Assembly (NCBI GenBank): GCA_022695795.1
Contig: MU404079.1
Coordinates: forward strand, 1 to 64,000
Length of the DNA: 64,000 bases
Source: Biscogniauxia marginata
Taxonomy: Eukaryota; Ascomycota; Sordariomycetes; Xylariales; Xylariaceae
Reading direction: 5' to 3'
Below, in pieces: positions 32,755-44,865 of this stretch; position 1 is the first letter of the stretch, and every line of letters begins with the position of its first letter. The position numbers were made by a program, and so were the translations under genes. The notes below the pieces were generated by a model that worked only from the letters and a program-made list of their open reading frames with translations, was not told where the DNA came from and made no database searches.

Positions 32755-34131
32755 TCATTCGGGGTTTATATTCTCGGATGACTTCACGGGACGAGTTGGA
32801 TAGACCAATCTCACCGGCATTGGCGAATCAGCATACTGCTGCGGTGTGGACCCAAAGCGGTCCCTTGCGTCAATATTGGCCTTATGCTTAATGAGATACT
32901 GGATTCGTTGGTCCATTTTCCCCATGTAAGCATGGTGCAGGGGCGTAAACCCACCATTGTCGGTGACGTTGGGGTTGGCGCCATGAGTGAGTAGCATGAG
33001 AACCGTGGCGTCGATAATTTCGGATTTGCACTGACACAAGTAGAACAATGCAGTATCTAGGCATGATGTCTCGTCTTCGGCGCTTCTGTCAGCCTTGGAC
33101 TGTTGTTGTGCAGCTCCCGCCTGAACTAGTAACTTGATCATTTCGGCCCCCAGCCGGAAAGCCCCGTCCAACTCCCTGTTCATCTGTTTTCGCGCCGATG
33201 AGGACCAATGCCTCAGCCTCGAAACTTCCCATGCAACATCTACTAATGACTTCCCGTGGGGGCGGTAACCCTCCTCTAGCAGAAACTCCAGAAATTGTTT
33301 GTTCATGGCTTTCGGGGTGGTTGCCGCGGGTGGAAGAGGATCATACCAATCGTGGGAATCCAAGTCTTTGCGATAATGCTGGAGAATGTACCGGAACTTC
33401 TGGAACCATTCTTGTGAGATATTCTTACGACTCAGGCAAACTGTAGGATAGAAACGGAGCATTGATAATTGCCCCTCTGCATTAGCGGGACCGAACGCGT
33501 TGCGAATATCTGCTCCCTTTTCCAGCAATAGCCACACTATCTTAGGCGGAGCTGGTGTCCTGAGAGCGAGGGGGAGAGGGAGATCTCCAATTCGTCCATT
33601 CGCTAGCCCATTTGGGTCTGCTCCTAGGTCCAAGACTCTCTTGAAGACCCGGACACGTTCCAAGGACCATGGTAGATCCCAATCGAGAAGCCATTGGAGC
33701 GGAAAGAATTGAGGATAATATCTGTCGCATAGCCCTAGATCGGCTCCTTCGCCCAGTAAATGATGAACTATCTCCCATTGCTGATATCTAATAGCAACGA
33801 TGAGAGGAGTTTGAGCACTCGTCTTTCTGGACTCCATCATCGTTTCATGCCAAATATAGTGGTTGGGAAAGGGGGTATCGAAAAATTGGTTTATGGATGC
33901 GCCAATTGATAATGCCCGCTTGAGAGCCGATAGCTGGCCAGTTCGAGAAGCCCACTCAAGCGAGTCATTCTGGCCTGACTTAATATCGCGCGTGTAAAGC
34001 TGCTTGATTAATACCCCAAAATGCTTGTGGCAGGTTACTGCGAAGTTCTTGAGGTCCGTATTTGAAGTAAGGAAGCTAGATATAAGCAGCGTTACCTCAT
34101 TGGGCACCACATCAGTCAGTGGACAGTCCAT
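32755..34131 (-). CDS. F-box-like/ankyrin-repeat protein, 458 aa
   Basis: Intronless. Residues 9-40 (VPNEVTLLISSFL...FAVTCHKHF) resemble an F-box. Ankyrin repeats follow: a clear one at about 108-135 (TPLIVAIRYQQWEIVHHLL), one near 186-212 (PKIVWLLLEKGADI), and two near the C-terminus (GFTPLHHAYMGK and IKHKANIDARD). The repeats between are degenerate. Proteins of this layout may act as substrate adaptors of SCF ubiquitin ligases in the cytosol, but targets are unknown and the F-box call is by pattern only. It shares architecture with the gene at 36628-38382 and the pseudogene at 55945-57263, so it belongs to an expanded local family. Confidence 0.85.
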   Translation of the reverse strand: MDCPLTDVVPNEVTLLISSFLTSNTDLKNFAVTCHKHFGVLIKQLYTRDIKSGQNDSLEWASRTGQLSALKRALSIGASINQFFDTPFPNHYIWHETMMESRKTSAQTPLIVAIRYQQWEIVHHLLGEGADLGLCDRYYPQFFPLQWLLDWDLPWSLERVRVFKRVLDLGADPNGLANGRIGDLPLPLALRTPAPPKIVWLLLEKGADIRNAFGPANAEGQLSMLRFYPTVCLSRKNISQEWFQKFRYILQHYRKDLDSHDWYDPLPPAATTPKAMNKQFLEFLLEEGYRPHGKSLVDVAWEVSRLRHWSSSARKQMNRELDGAFRLGAEMIKLLVQAGAAQQQSKADRSAEDETSCLDTALFYLCQCKSEIIDATVLMLLTHGANPNVTDNGGFTPLHHAYMGKMDQRIQYLIKHKANIDARDRFGSTPQQYADSPMPVRLVYPTRPVKSSENINPE

Positions 34132-36627
34132 TATGATGACCTTCGAGTCGAGTGGTAAGTGCTTTGGTTGAAGTATTGTCCAGGAGATTTCGTGAATAGG
34201 AGGAGAGGTCTTTGCGGTGGAGAGAAGTTTGCGTCAATATGTAGGACACTGTATGGGTAGTTAGAGATAACGGACAAAATCATATAGGTGCATGATTAAG
34301 CATGACATTCTGAAAAGAGAAATAAAAAGGAAGAGGGGTGATAGTAAATGGGAATGAATAAAAATTCTGCTGGGGAACTTATTACTATACTTACCTCCTA
34401 TAATGAGCTGAACCTTGACCTCGATGAACTATGGAATGCGAAACTCTGATTTTGGTCAAGTGTTGAAGTGAGAAAAAAATTTATCGGGAGAGATACCTAC
34501 TAAACTTATATATAATATTTTTTTTTTACAGTCAGTACAAGAGTGCCGAATGAATAACAATGAAGCCAGGCATATTTTTGGGTGTAGACCTCTAAACGTA
34601 AGAACGTGCCCGCAAGCTAGCCAGATAATGGCTATTGATTTTATCGTGAAATAGGTACGTGTAATTCAACGTGATGTGCAATCAGTTACGCCCCATGGCA
34701 TCCATTATAAAGAAACACCACATCGTCTTACAATTAATATTCTTAATAGCACAGTTTATTTACTATCTGTCGGCCTAATAATTTTGCTTTAATTTATGGT
34801 TATAAACCTCTATTAAAAGGAGGTTTTAATTAACAAGGTAATAATAAAGAGTTAAATGGTTTACTTTTAAGGGGTGTATTTAAAAGATTGTTGATCTCTT
34901 GTCCATTATATATATTAAGGCTACATCACGTAATATACACGATGAGAGAGTTCGTGTTGAAAAAGACCAAATTAAATCACTTGCTAAAAGGACCTGGACA
35001 GCCACCCCCTAACTAGACAACCATCTATCTAAACATCAATCATCACAAGCCCATCAGCGCACACCCAAAATCTTCCAAAAAGAGAGACCAACCAGACATC
35101 CAGACAAGACCATGGCCACTCGAGCAAGAGCCCAAGGAAACTCCTCCGACGGCCACGCACCAGGTGGTACACCTCCCATCCATGCACGACCCCAAGCTGC
35201 TCGCGGCCCGCCGCCCCCGGCGACTCCAAGTTGCAGGCACTGCCGAACGGGCCTCGAGCGGAAGCACAAGACCCTACACAGAACGGAAGGCCAAGGGGCT
35301 GCGCGTGCAGTGTGCCGGCCCCGCGGAGAACGGCTTCGTGCATTGCCAACAAGACCAAGAGACCGGAGTGTGGTAAAGCGAACGAGGAGGGAAGTGGGGG
35401 GTGAGAAAGAAGGGGAGGAAGGGAGAAGAGAGTTTCACCACGGAGGACTAGGACGAGGAACAATCTCAAGAGGCTACAGCAGAGTCATCTGTTTCCCAGC
35501 CGGGCGCAACTTCGTCTCGTGCAGCCCAAGATAATACCGCGGACGTGGTATTCCGAAGATTAAAAGATGCGCGCGGTAATCGCTCTCGTCCAGTTGTGAG
35601 ACTCGTAACTCACGGTCTCCACGTGCCTTAGTGGGATGTGAAGCAGGGGACATGGTATTTTCTCTCTCTTTTTTGGCCAAGGGCTAGAGAAGGTGTCATT
35701 ATGGACTCGTCTTCATTAGATGTGCTCGGAGCAGCAGATCTCTCGATATCACCTCTTCCTTCCTACACTGGCGGCAATACACATACATGCGTCACGAGCC
35801 CCATATTCCCTTCTCGATCTTTACAATAGGGCATATTGCCATCTATAAAAGACAACTTGAACCCTTTCGTCCTACTCATCATTGCTTTCTTGCTTAATTT
35901 TTTTTTCTCGCGATACTTTCTCATGTGGTAAATGAATAAAACAAACACTCATGGAATAATTTGCTCTAATCTGTAATATTCTCCGAATTAGCAGGTGGTC
36001 TTTTCGATGTTGGCAAGGAAAACATATAATTCTAACCCATAATACGCGCGGATGATGTTAAATAAGTTAGAAGTTCGAGAAGACGGAGCTGGTTGAATAG
36101 TACCGCATCTAATACTTACAACATTTTTCTCGCAGTTTCGAGGTCCGGTAGATGACTCCATCACTGCTGTCCTGGGATAAAGCTTCATCCTAACTCCGTG
36201 GAGGTGAATATAACTACCAAGTCGGCCGTCAAATACGGGATCTTAAGGTTTGGTGTTAATCATAAAGGTCACCTAGTAAAAATCATACACATGCTATGGG
36301 GGACGAACGGGAAGAGAAAAAGAAGTATTATGTCGATGAGAAATGGTATTCCCACCTTATCTATTATGTTATTACTCGCGAGGGCCTCTCATCCTCATAC
36401 ATCTAGCAACAAGTTGTGGCCTTCAGGCAAATGGACACTTCCATCCTGCAAATCTCCTCTTTCGCCCAAATTAGGATAGTATCCTGGCTAAAGTAAAAGA
36501 GGGGTGTTGTTGATCCTGAAGTTGGTAATCCCAAACTGAATGAGCCGGCCGAACAATGTGATATTTCCCAAGCTAGCCGCCAACTCTCTACCAGGATTCA
36601 ATCAACGCACCGGCGTAGACAAGACCC
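34132..36627. other. Gene-poor stretch: AT-rich part with an embedded GC-rich island
   Basis: 34500-35000 is strongly AT-rich and looks like an eroded repeat. 35100-35460 is abruptly GC-rich and open in two overlapping plus-strand frames (35112-35534 with SCRHCRTGLERKHK, and 35164-35376 with RVQCAGPAENGFVHC). The Cys pairs hint at a broken zinc-binding protein, but I cannot choose a frame or name a family. 36000-36600 shows nothing definite. Confidence 0.35.
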
Positions 36628-38382
36628 CTACTTATGCTCATCATTCAGCCTGGTATTGTTTTGTGATTGATGTCTTGCTTGGTCATTAGTTCGCCGCTGT
36701 CCTTTCCATTTCGGTTTCCTCTCTGCAGTCTCTTCCAGAAAGCCGGCTAGTTGTTCGTCCTTTCTCAGTAAAGCACAGTCGATGGCGGTGAGCCCTTGGT
36801 GATCCTTGGCATAGACATCTGCCCCGTGTCGAAGCAAGACATCAATTATCTTTTTTCGATGGTCCCACATGATGTATTGCTCCGAGCATAGTTCGTGAAG
36901 TGGAGCGCGACCATTTGAGTCTTGATCTTTTGGACTAGCCCCCTTTTTGATTAATTCTTCTAGCACACGAACATTATCTGGCGGGTTTCGCATGCACTTG
37001 AAGAGTGGCGTGCAGCCACCATTGTCCTTTATCGAGGGATTCGCGCCCCATTGAAGGAGCTTTTTGATTACACCTTCTTGCTGGGGTATCCAAGTCCTAT
37101 ATCGGGACCAAACCTCATGCAGTGCAGTCTCGCCACGCCTGTTCTGATGGTTTACATCTACTCCCATCCTGATCAAGTGCCCGATAATACCGATATCTAT
37201 AGGGATGATCCGACAGAGCAAAATCAGTGGTGTGTTCCCCTCGGAGTCTGTCGCATTGACATCGGCTCCATTCTGTATCAGCCATTCAACAATGGCCTTG
37301 TGGTTTTTGTGCTTTTCATAGAGCCTGCATGCGATATGGATGGCAGAACAAATATCTGCCGCGCCCCAATCCTCATGCGCGCACATCGTGTTGACTTCTG
37401 CTCCATGACGTTTGAGCTCCACGAGAATGTCCTCAACTGCCATTATCACAATGAAACTCTGCTCGTCCTTCTCCCGAGTTGAAGCTATACCGATATCAAA
37501 GTAAAACGTGGGGCTCCACGTTAAAAGTTGAGAGAGGATGAAGAACAAAGGCGTTTGGTGGGTTTCCGAGTGTCGAATGTTGGTGTCTGCACCGAGATCA
37601 AGAAGTAGCTTCAGCTGCTTCAGTCGTTGTCTGAGGACTGCTTTGAAGTCATCATTGAATTCACCCCCAGTTGTTGGCCTGCGCCTCTGCTCTCTCGACG
37701 GAATAGGTGGTCCGAGATTGAGTACTTGGAATATGGGAGCCACGTCGCTAGGCACTTCCCATTGGCGTGGATGCCGAACAGGGGTAGTAGGTGCTTGGTT
37801 GATGTCGGCATTAGCTTCAACAAGCATGCTGACCATCTTGGTCCAGCTCGATAGTTTGGTGGTGCTATACACAGCCCAGTTAATCGGATACCAACATTGG
37901 CGTGTGCCGCCGGTAGGCATTCGATCAGGCGTATTAGGATTAGCTCCAAGGCGTAGAAGTTCTCTGGCAATGCTATGATTGCCTTGTCGGATGGCCACTA
38001 TTAAAGGGGTTTGCTGTTTGCCTAATATAGGGAGGTTCCTAGTACGATGAATCTTAACACGATGGTTCCTGACGAAGTAGTGGTTTGGGTCATATAATTT
38101 GAAACTAGAAACCCGCCTGAGTATGTCCATCCTACCAGTGGCACAGGCAAACCAGAGGGCATGTTGGTCTTTCTTGCGAGCATCGTGTTCGTACAGGGTG
38201 GCGATTAACGTGTTGTAGGAGCCACAACATGTTCGGGCTAGCCGGGCTCTCTCGGGCTGTTTGAGATAACTCGAAATGTGAAGAAGAGTCTCCACGGGGA
38301 TGCTTGAGAAGCCGATGGTCGCATCAGAAGCATCTGACTCGGACTGAGTCGCTCGCAGGTCCTGGGTCTCAGAACACATCAT
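36628..38382 (-). CDS. F-box-like/ankyrin-repeat protein, 584 aa
   Basis: Intronless. An F-box-like segment lies at about residues 25-60 (FSSIPVETLLHISSYL...ARTCCGSYNTL). Ankyrin repeats cover residues 125 to about 555: TPLIVAIRQGNHSIARELL, LLLDLGADTNIR, VEWLIQNGADVNATD, GNTPLILLCRI, GETALHEVW, GGCTPLFKC, GRAPLHELC and VLLRHGADVYAKD. The tail is basic (KPKWKGQRR). The start chosen is the first of two adjacent Met codons. It shares overall plan with the 458-aa neighbour and is likely a paralogue. A protein-interaction or ubiquitin-ligase adaptor role is inferred from the architecture. Confidence 0.87.
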   Translation of the reverse strand: MMCSETQDLRATQSESDASDATIGFSSIPVETLLHISSYLKQPERARLARTCCGSYNTLIATLYEHDARKKDQHALWFACATGRMDILRRVSSFKLYDPNHYFVRNHRVKIHRTRNLPILGKQQTPLIVAIRQGNHSIARELLRLGANPNTPDRMPTGGTRQCWYPINWAVYSTTKLSSWTKMVSMLVEANADINQAPTTPVRHPRQWEVPSDVAPIFQVLNLGPPIPSREQRRRPTTGGEFNDDFKAVLRQRLKQLKLLLDLGADTNIRHSETHQTPLFFILSQLLTWSPTFYFDIGIASTREKDEQSFIVIMAVEDILVELKRHGAEVNTMCAHEDWGAADICSAIHIACRLYEKHKNHKAIVEWLIQNGADVNATDSEGNTPLILLCRIIPIDIGIIGHLIRMGVDVNHQNRRGETALHEVWSRYRTWIPQQEGVIKKLLQWGANPSIKDNGGCTPLFKCMRNPPDNVRVLEELIKKGASPKDQDSNGRAPLHELCSEQYIMWDHRKKIIDVLLRHGADVYAKDHQGLTAIDCALLRKDEQLAGFLEETAERKPKWKGQRRTNDQARHQSQNNTRLNDEHK

Positions 38383-41300
38383 GATGGAAGGTGGAAGGAA
38401 TGCAGCATCCAGAGTGGAAAAGAATGTGGTGCTGCATATGGTTCGGATGAGTGAGAAGAATGGGTGGTGATGGGGATTTATTGGTGGGAGGTGGAGGATA
38501 TTTGTAGAATTACAATCATGCTGAGGTCAATGACCTCGCACGCTTAAATAGGTTGATTTCTAGGCCTACAATAACCTATCGACATGACCCCCGGGGCAAG
38601 TCACTACCTAGGTATGGACCTACAGTAGATAACTACAGGTACCTTCCATTAGTAGGGACAATAGGAAGGCTAGGTATATGGTATTGTTATTCCGCGTTTC
38701 CTCAATTAACTATGTAGGAGGTACATTAGGTATTGATATTAATATGGGTGTACTTGGTACTGACCTTCTATTCCTTTGAAAACCACCAAGGTTTCGGCGG
38801 GCATCAGACTTTCTGTATACCATCTTCACCACCCTGTTAAGATGTAATCACCAATACGACATAATACCCGAGTTCCTACAGCCATTGTCATGTGCCACTT
38901 GCAACTACTTCCTCGCGTTCTACTGCTCCTCGTTTCACGGAATGTCGCTATCACTAGAATCATGATCCTCAAAGCTAGGTCATACTTCTGAAACCGTCTT
39001 GTATTTGTTTTTTTTATAGATTTCCTAGTCTAACTATGGGACCCAAGTTAGTTAATCTAGCTCTAACATCTTTCCTTTGGGACAGATCTACTCAGCAAAA
39101 CAGTTTATTTTTTGTCCTAGCAAAGTGAAAAGCTCGAGTGCTGCCCTGTGAATTATTGCACCGTTCTTAGCAAAGTATCTTACCGAAATATACTTAGAAT
39201 TTATTCTCATTGTCTGACGTTGTACAGAGTGGTAACATCTTCTCGGATGTTTTACGAGCGTTGTTCAACGTCAGTGCCGATTTAAGAATTGAACACCAAA
39301 GTCTCGATATTTTCTTGACCTTTCATTAGGCCTACAGCCCTGTTGGTTCCTTCTCGTGTTCCAGTATGAGCCTGAAATTCTACCTGACCTGGAGGGTATG
39401 AATGCCAAGTTCAGGTTCCTTAAATACATACCAGGCGATGTTAGTGATGGCCAGCTAAGAATTACGAAGGCATTCATCAGCTACAGCTCCTGTATCGATG
39501 TTCTTGTATAATGATCAACAATCCCTTAAGATCTTCATGGATACTCCTTTTGACAATAGCTAGCTATGGCGTTTCAATCTGACATTTGTAGATATAGGAG
39601 CACTACTCGACACTGATGCCGTCACAACTGTACACACTGATCTAGGCTGCTTCACTCACTGATATGATCGTCAGCTCGTTTATTGCGCCAAGTACAACAT
39701 GAGAACACTTCCTGTGCGAGGCATACATAGAGATCACAAAACTTGCAGGGGAGCTACTGTCTTCCATGACTCGTGTCATCAGGAACAATACAACTCCTTC
39801 GAAGTCCTTATGCCTCGACAATTGGACGAAGGAATCTATGTGAAAACACAAGATGGCACAATAAATACGTAGCCAACACCCATAGACTACAATACTCTTT
39901 TTTACCCCCAAAGACGGTGGGGTGCTAATACCAGTTATATCATTATTAACGGGAAAATAAATTAGCTTGATTCCTATATACTTATTATCCACTGTTGCTT
40001 GTGATATTGAACTTGGCTACTAGAAGATCTTTGGTACGCCAACTGCTGTAGACACAGGGACAATGACGGTATACCTATCATCTTCTCGAGGCATTCGGCG
40101 GCCAATCAGATGTAGTCAGATCATAGCCTCAGTGGTTTGAACCACGCTAATACCTCCTAAATCTAGGTGCTTACTCTTGGCTACTTCAGATTAACTTGCC
40201 TAGGCTTCACTTCGCGGCCCTATAATTATCGTGGTGATCGTAGTTTGCGCTTTTATCCCATCGAATTGTAGTGATGAAGCTTCCGCAGAATTGGGGTCAA
40301 AAAGCACACCTTTATCGGCAAATAGATTCTTCGACATGGGCCTTTCTACCGAGTATTTCGTACATAGAGTGGAGTTACCCCCGGACTCAAAAGATGGGGA
40401 TAAGAATGGGGAATAAAGAATCGTATCTTCCGACTCTCCGATCCTCCGACATTACATGTAGGGTAGAATGTCTCCTACCACCCGGGGCAGATATCAATGA
40501 AGGATACAATACTTGAATGCGTCCCCAAAAAAAAAAAGCCTTTAATTCCACGAGCCCTACCGTAAGCTGCTAAGCACTGGCCCTACAAGCTTCTGCGGTG
40601 AGGCTTAGCCACGTATGTATCACGCGTATACGCGGCATAGCTCGTCTAGTCGGGACCTTGGCGGTGCCTTCGACGTGCGTCGCACCACGTCCCATCGAGT
40701 ATATGACTCAACTCCTAGATTACGTTAGTTTGATTGGCTTCAGACTAGAGGTACGACGGAGTTAAGAAGAAAAGCTCGTCTCGGCTTATTCAACGGACAA
40801 AGGTCGGTCCCGGGGACTTACAAGAATCCGGCTTTAAGAGCGAGGGGTTGGGGGGCTAAAAGGTCGACGTGATACCCACGAGAAGTCGAGGTTATATATG
40901 CCGAGGTATTCCGTAGAGACTGTAGAATCGCGGTTCAGACATGGACAAAGGTCCATGTCGTCTCTCGGTTGCTTGCCTGGCTACAAAAAAAAAAGCCCCG
41001 GGGTTTGCCTTGTAATCGCGCATCACATTGCGTCAAACGTAACAATCCGGTGCTCCCAAGAAGCTTCGCAGAGCTTGATTCCACGATGTGAGGTAACGAG
41101 GATTTATTTCCGGATGGATTTTGTTTGAAGATGATCGTCGGGTCGCGCCCTCTTCGGATGCGACATGACCGGGAAGCTTTCAATTGGTGCACAATGATGG
41201 GTAATGCAGTATTTATGGGCCAGCCATCCCCAATGTTTTGCATAATGACCACGATTCGATGGCCCCCTTGAGCTGATATCTCGGTATAAGAGATGAATTG

Positions 41301-41994
41301 CCCAATTACAACCCTCGGGACGTACTGCCGTACCTCGCTGTTCGGCCTTAAAAGACGGTGCCCATCCGCTGTCAACAATCCCGTCCCTTGGCGCGCATCG
41401 TTTACTAAAAAATTTCGAGACCAGGGGAGGGTTGCAAATTGGAGGTTGCAGCAAGCAGTAGGCGATTGCGCAGAGGAACGAGATCCGGTTATTTGGTTGA
41501 TAATCATGGGTGGCCATTAATAAAGGAATTTGTTTATTATTCTCTTTTCTTCTCGCCCCAGTGTCTTCGCAGTGTATATAACGGGCTTGATACCCTTAAA
41601 AGTTATCGTATGTTTTCCTGATCCTGGTTTAGTCTTGAATCGACTTCCGCGAAAATAAGTCACCTTCTCTTGGAGAGTTATAGCAGAATCCACTACCCCG
41701 GACTTTAGCTTCAGAATTGAGTACCAACTCGAGGTACAACTGAACTACATTAATATAGGAAGCCGAGAGGCGGGATCTTCCTGGCACAAAACTTAAGCAC
41801 TTTTTGTTGGGAAGGCAAGTTTCTGGCGTAGGACAAGCTGAAGTAAGCCGATCTCACGATCTCACGATCTTACGATCTTACGGCGTAGCTCCCACTTATA
41901 AAGAAGAAATCTTCCTCTAACACTGAGAAATACGGCTGACTGGGTGGCAATCAAGAGTTATAAAAAAAAAAGACGCTACCTACGAGGCTAAGGG
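38383..41994. other. 3.6-kb gene-poor stretch
   Basis: No intact gene. Short frames on both strands lack family resemblance. A-runs of 10-12 occur at about 40527, 40986 and 41961, and the sequence alternates between GC-richer (40560-40880) and AT-rich blocks, consistent with decayed repeats. The last 150 bases are the promoter of the transporter gene and hold the 8-bp array listed separately. Confidence 0.35.
41850..41881. repeat. Four tandem 8-bp units GATCTYAC in a promoter
   Basis: GATCTCAC twice followed by GATCTTAC twice, head to tail without gaps, 114 bases upstream of the MFS transporter ATG. It may be a simple-sequence slip or an array of factor-binding sites. Confidence 0.7.
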
Positions 41995-43825
41995 ATGGAG
42001 TCAAGCACTGCATCGACAGTTTCTGGGGCGCACCTAGATAGTGATCTCGAGGGGGACGCGAGGTTGCAACTCAAGCGCAAGACGAGCCAGGCCATCGATG
42101 AAGGTCACGATGCGGATATTCCCTCGGCCCAGGGCTACGTACTTAGCGAGGAAGGCAGGCTAAGGAGGCTTCAGTCGATCGCCGACCAGCGGAGGAAAAG
42201 CGAATCGGCAAAGAGGACTAATAACAACAACGACCCGAATCGCGACGTGGAGAAGGGCGGTCTTGACGGCGCAGACGCGAACAACAACCACCACCCTAGT
42301 GACGACGAGTCGGATCCGAACGTCGTCTGGTGGGATGGCCCCGACGACCCCGAGAACCCTTACAACTGGCCACTGTGGCGCAAGTTAATGAATTGCGGTT
42401 TTGTCAGTGCCATGACTTTCATCTCTCCGTTGGCTTCATGTGCGTATAACCCTTTTCATTCGTCAAAAGGATTATCTGATACATTTTCCTCACAATCGCG
42501 AGGCCTCGACTGACCATATGACAGCTGTCTTCGCGCCCGGCGTGCCCCAGGTCGTAGCAGAGTTCCATTCCACCTCTCTAGAAATCTCGACGTTCGTAGT
42601 CTCGGTGTACGTCTTGGGATTCGCCTCGGGGCCGGTGCTAATCGCGCCCCTGTCCGAGATCTACGGCCGGGTCATCGTCTACCACGTTTGCAACGTGGGC
42701 TTCATCGCGTTCGCGTGCGCGTGCGCGCTCGCGCCGAGCCTGAATTCCCTCATTGCCTTCCGTTTCATCTTCGGCATCTTCGGCTCGGCGCCTCTCTCCA
42801 ACGGCGCCGGTACGATCGCCGACATGATTAGCCAGGAGCGCCGGGGCACGGCTATGTCCTTGTATAGTCTCGGACCGCTGCTGGGGCCTGCGATCGGTCC
42901 CGTGATAGGCGGCTTTCTGGCGGCCGCGGAGGGTTGGAGGTGGACGTTCTGGCTCCTGGCCATTGCGGGCGGGTTCCTCGCGATCGTGATGCTGTTCACG
43001 CTCAAGGAGAGTTATGCGCCGGTGATCCTCCAGAGGAAGACCGAGAGACTGCGCAAGGAGACGGGCAACGGCTTGTTGCGCTCGAAACTAGACATCGGCC
43101 TGTCGCCAAAGGATTATTTCAAGCGCGGAATTATCCGACCTGTCAAGATGTTTATCCGCTCCCCCATCATCATCATCATGGCTCTTTACAACGCGATAGC
43201 CTACGGCTATCTTTACCTGATGTTCACCACCATAACGGAGGTGTTTACACAGTCATATGGCTTCTCAACGAGTACGGTCGGGCTAGCTTTCCTCGGTCTA
43301 GGCATCGGGAATGTGCTCGGTATTGTTACTTTCAGTATCACTTCAGACAAGTACGTCCAGAGGAAAGCGGCCGAGGCCGATAGGATAGCCGAGGCGTCCG
43401 GCGGTGTCGCATCTAGCATGAAGCCCGAATACAGGTTGCAGCTTCTACCCATTGGGGCATTCATTCTTCCAATAGGACTCTTTCTATATGGATGGACGGC
43501 GGAATACCGGGTGCATTGGATGGTCCCTATCATCGGAACTGGCGTGTTCGGTTTCGGAAACTTGCTCATATTTATGTCGATCCAGACATACCTCGTCGAC
43601 GCTTATACTATCTATGCCGCCTCCGCTCTCTCCTCGAATACGATAGTGCGGTCTATCGCGGGAGCCATTCTACCACTGGCTGGGCTGAGAATGTATGCTG
43701 ATTTAGGTCTAGGATGGGGTAACAGCTTGTTAGGCTTCATTGCGATAGCTCTATTCCCGGTATCATTTGCTATAATCAAGTACGGCGAGCTCTTGAGAAC
43801 TAAATTTCCGGTTAAAAACTTGTAG
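41995..43825 (+). CDS. MFS drug/polyamine-type transporter (DHA1)
   Basis: Two exons, 41995-42439 and 42525-43825 (85-nt intron, TCAT/GTGCGT...GACAG/CT), 581 aa. The join gives PLASSVFAPGVPQVV, the DHA1 consensus at the end of helix 1. The long hydrophilic N-tail with Asn/Asp runs ends at DPENPYNWPLWRK, the usual entry to helix 1. Motif A-like SEIYGRVIV, antiporter motif C in LYSLGPLLGPAIGPVIGG, and PLSNGAGTIADM are visible; about 12 membrane helices. Predicted plasma-membrane proton antiporter for small molecules. The substrate cannot be told. The short tandem array at 41850 lies in its promoter. Confidence 0.92.
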
Positions 43826-44190
43826 GGTTTTACGACGTACTCCATTAACACGGGAGGGGTAAAGGGGATATATGGATGATTCATGGCAACGGGTATATAA
43901 TCAACATGAAAAATTATACCACACACCATAGTATATATCAACAATTTTGTATTTACCATTTGAATTCTAAGATGAACGAGTGCTTGTCACGTGGATAACA
44001 GGAATATAAACCCTAAGACTGTTTTACTGCAAAGACTCGTGATTTTCTGATTATGAAATTTGGTACGCCGTTTCCCGCTATGGGCAATGCAGAGCGACTA
44101 ATCACTATTAGTTAGCGTAGCTCAGACTATGAACTTCTCAAGTGCCAATATTCCTTAATAAAGGGGAATATCCATCAAACGTTCCGCGTA
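43826..44190. other. Convergent intergenic region
   Basis: 3' flanks of the transporter (plus) and the J-domain gene (minus). AT-rich; nothing else seen. Confidence 0.4.
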
Positions 44191-44865
44191 TTACGCTTGT
44201 TGGGGTATCTCGAATTCATTGAGTGTCGAATATGAAATCAAAGCTCCGTCTCTGCAAGATCTCGCCATATCCAGCTTAGAATCCCATAAACGCAACTTGA
44301 TCCCGTGCTTCGAGCATAATTCCCGTATGAATTCTATCCCTGGCTGCTTGTGATCTCCTCCTCCCTTGCCTGGCATCGCGGAGGTCGAGACTGAGTCATA
44401 GACGGGCGCTTTCGGTTCACGAGGGTGATATAGAGTGAGTTAGGCAAAACAAAAGGCACGCGAGTCGGTGGCTTGGCCCTCTTCATGTTGGTTCTGATAT
44501 TGGCCTTGCCTGTAGATGTATCACTGCGTGGATTGGTCTTCTTCAGGTTGATCTTGATCTTGATCTTGCCCACAGACGGGTTCTCCTTGTCATAGGTTCT
44601 TCGTAGTTCTGGGTCGGCCAGGGTGGTATAGGCAGACCCGATCTATTTTGAGCCTGATTAGCACACATTATAACTTGGAGGAGGTATGGGAGGAATGTAG
44701 ATATACCATCTGAAAGTCAGCGGTAGCATTGGGGTTATCTGGATTCTTATCTGGATGCTTGACGAGGGCCAGGCGACGATATGCTGCCTTCAAGTTCGCT
44801 GAATCAACAGATCGGGAAACGCCGAGAATGGTGTAGTAATCGACAGGCTTTTTGGGAGATGCCAT
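44191..44865 (-). CDS. J-domain (DnaJ/HSP40-like) protein with variable C-terminus
   Basis: Exon 1 is 44865-44707 and exon 2 starts at 44642 (GTATAT donor, AAAATAG acceptor). The join gives [29 protein letters not shown] and [17 protein letters not shown]: a complete J domain with its HPD motif at residues 37-39. J proteins stimulate Hsp70 ATPase. If exon 2 is read straight through, it ends at 44334 (155 aa) after a Lys-rich repeat. A different frame below it (44376-44191, [19 protein letters not shown]...) is also protein-like and can be reached by a second intron, donor after 44525 (A/GTGATA) and acceptor CGAAAG near 44411, with a CCTAAC branch. Both C-termini are possible. The J domain itself is certain. 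Confidence 0.8.
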
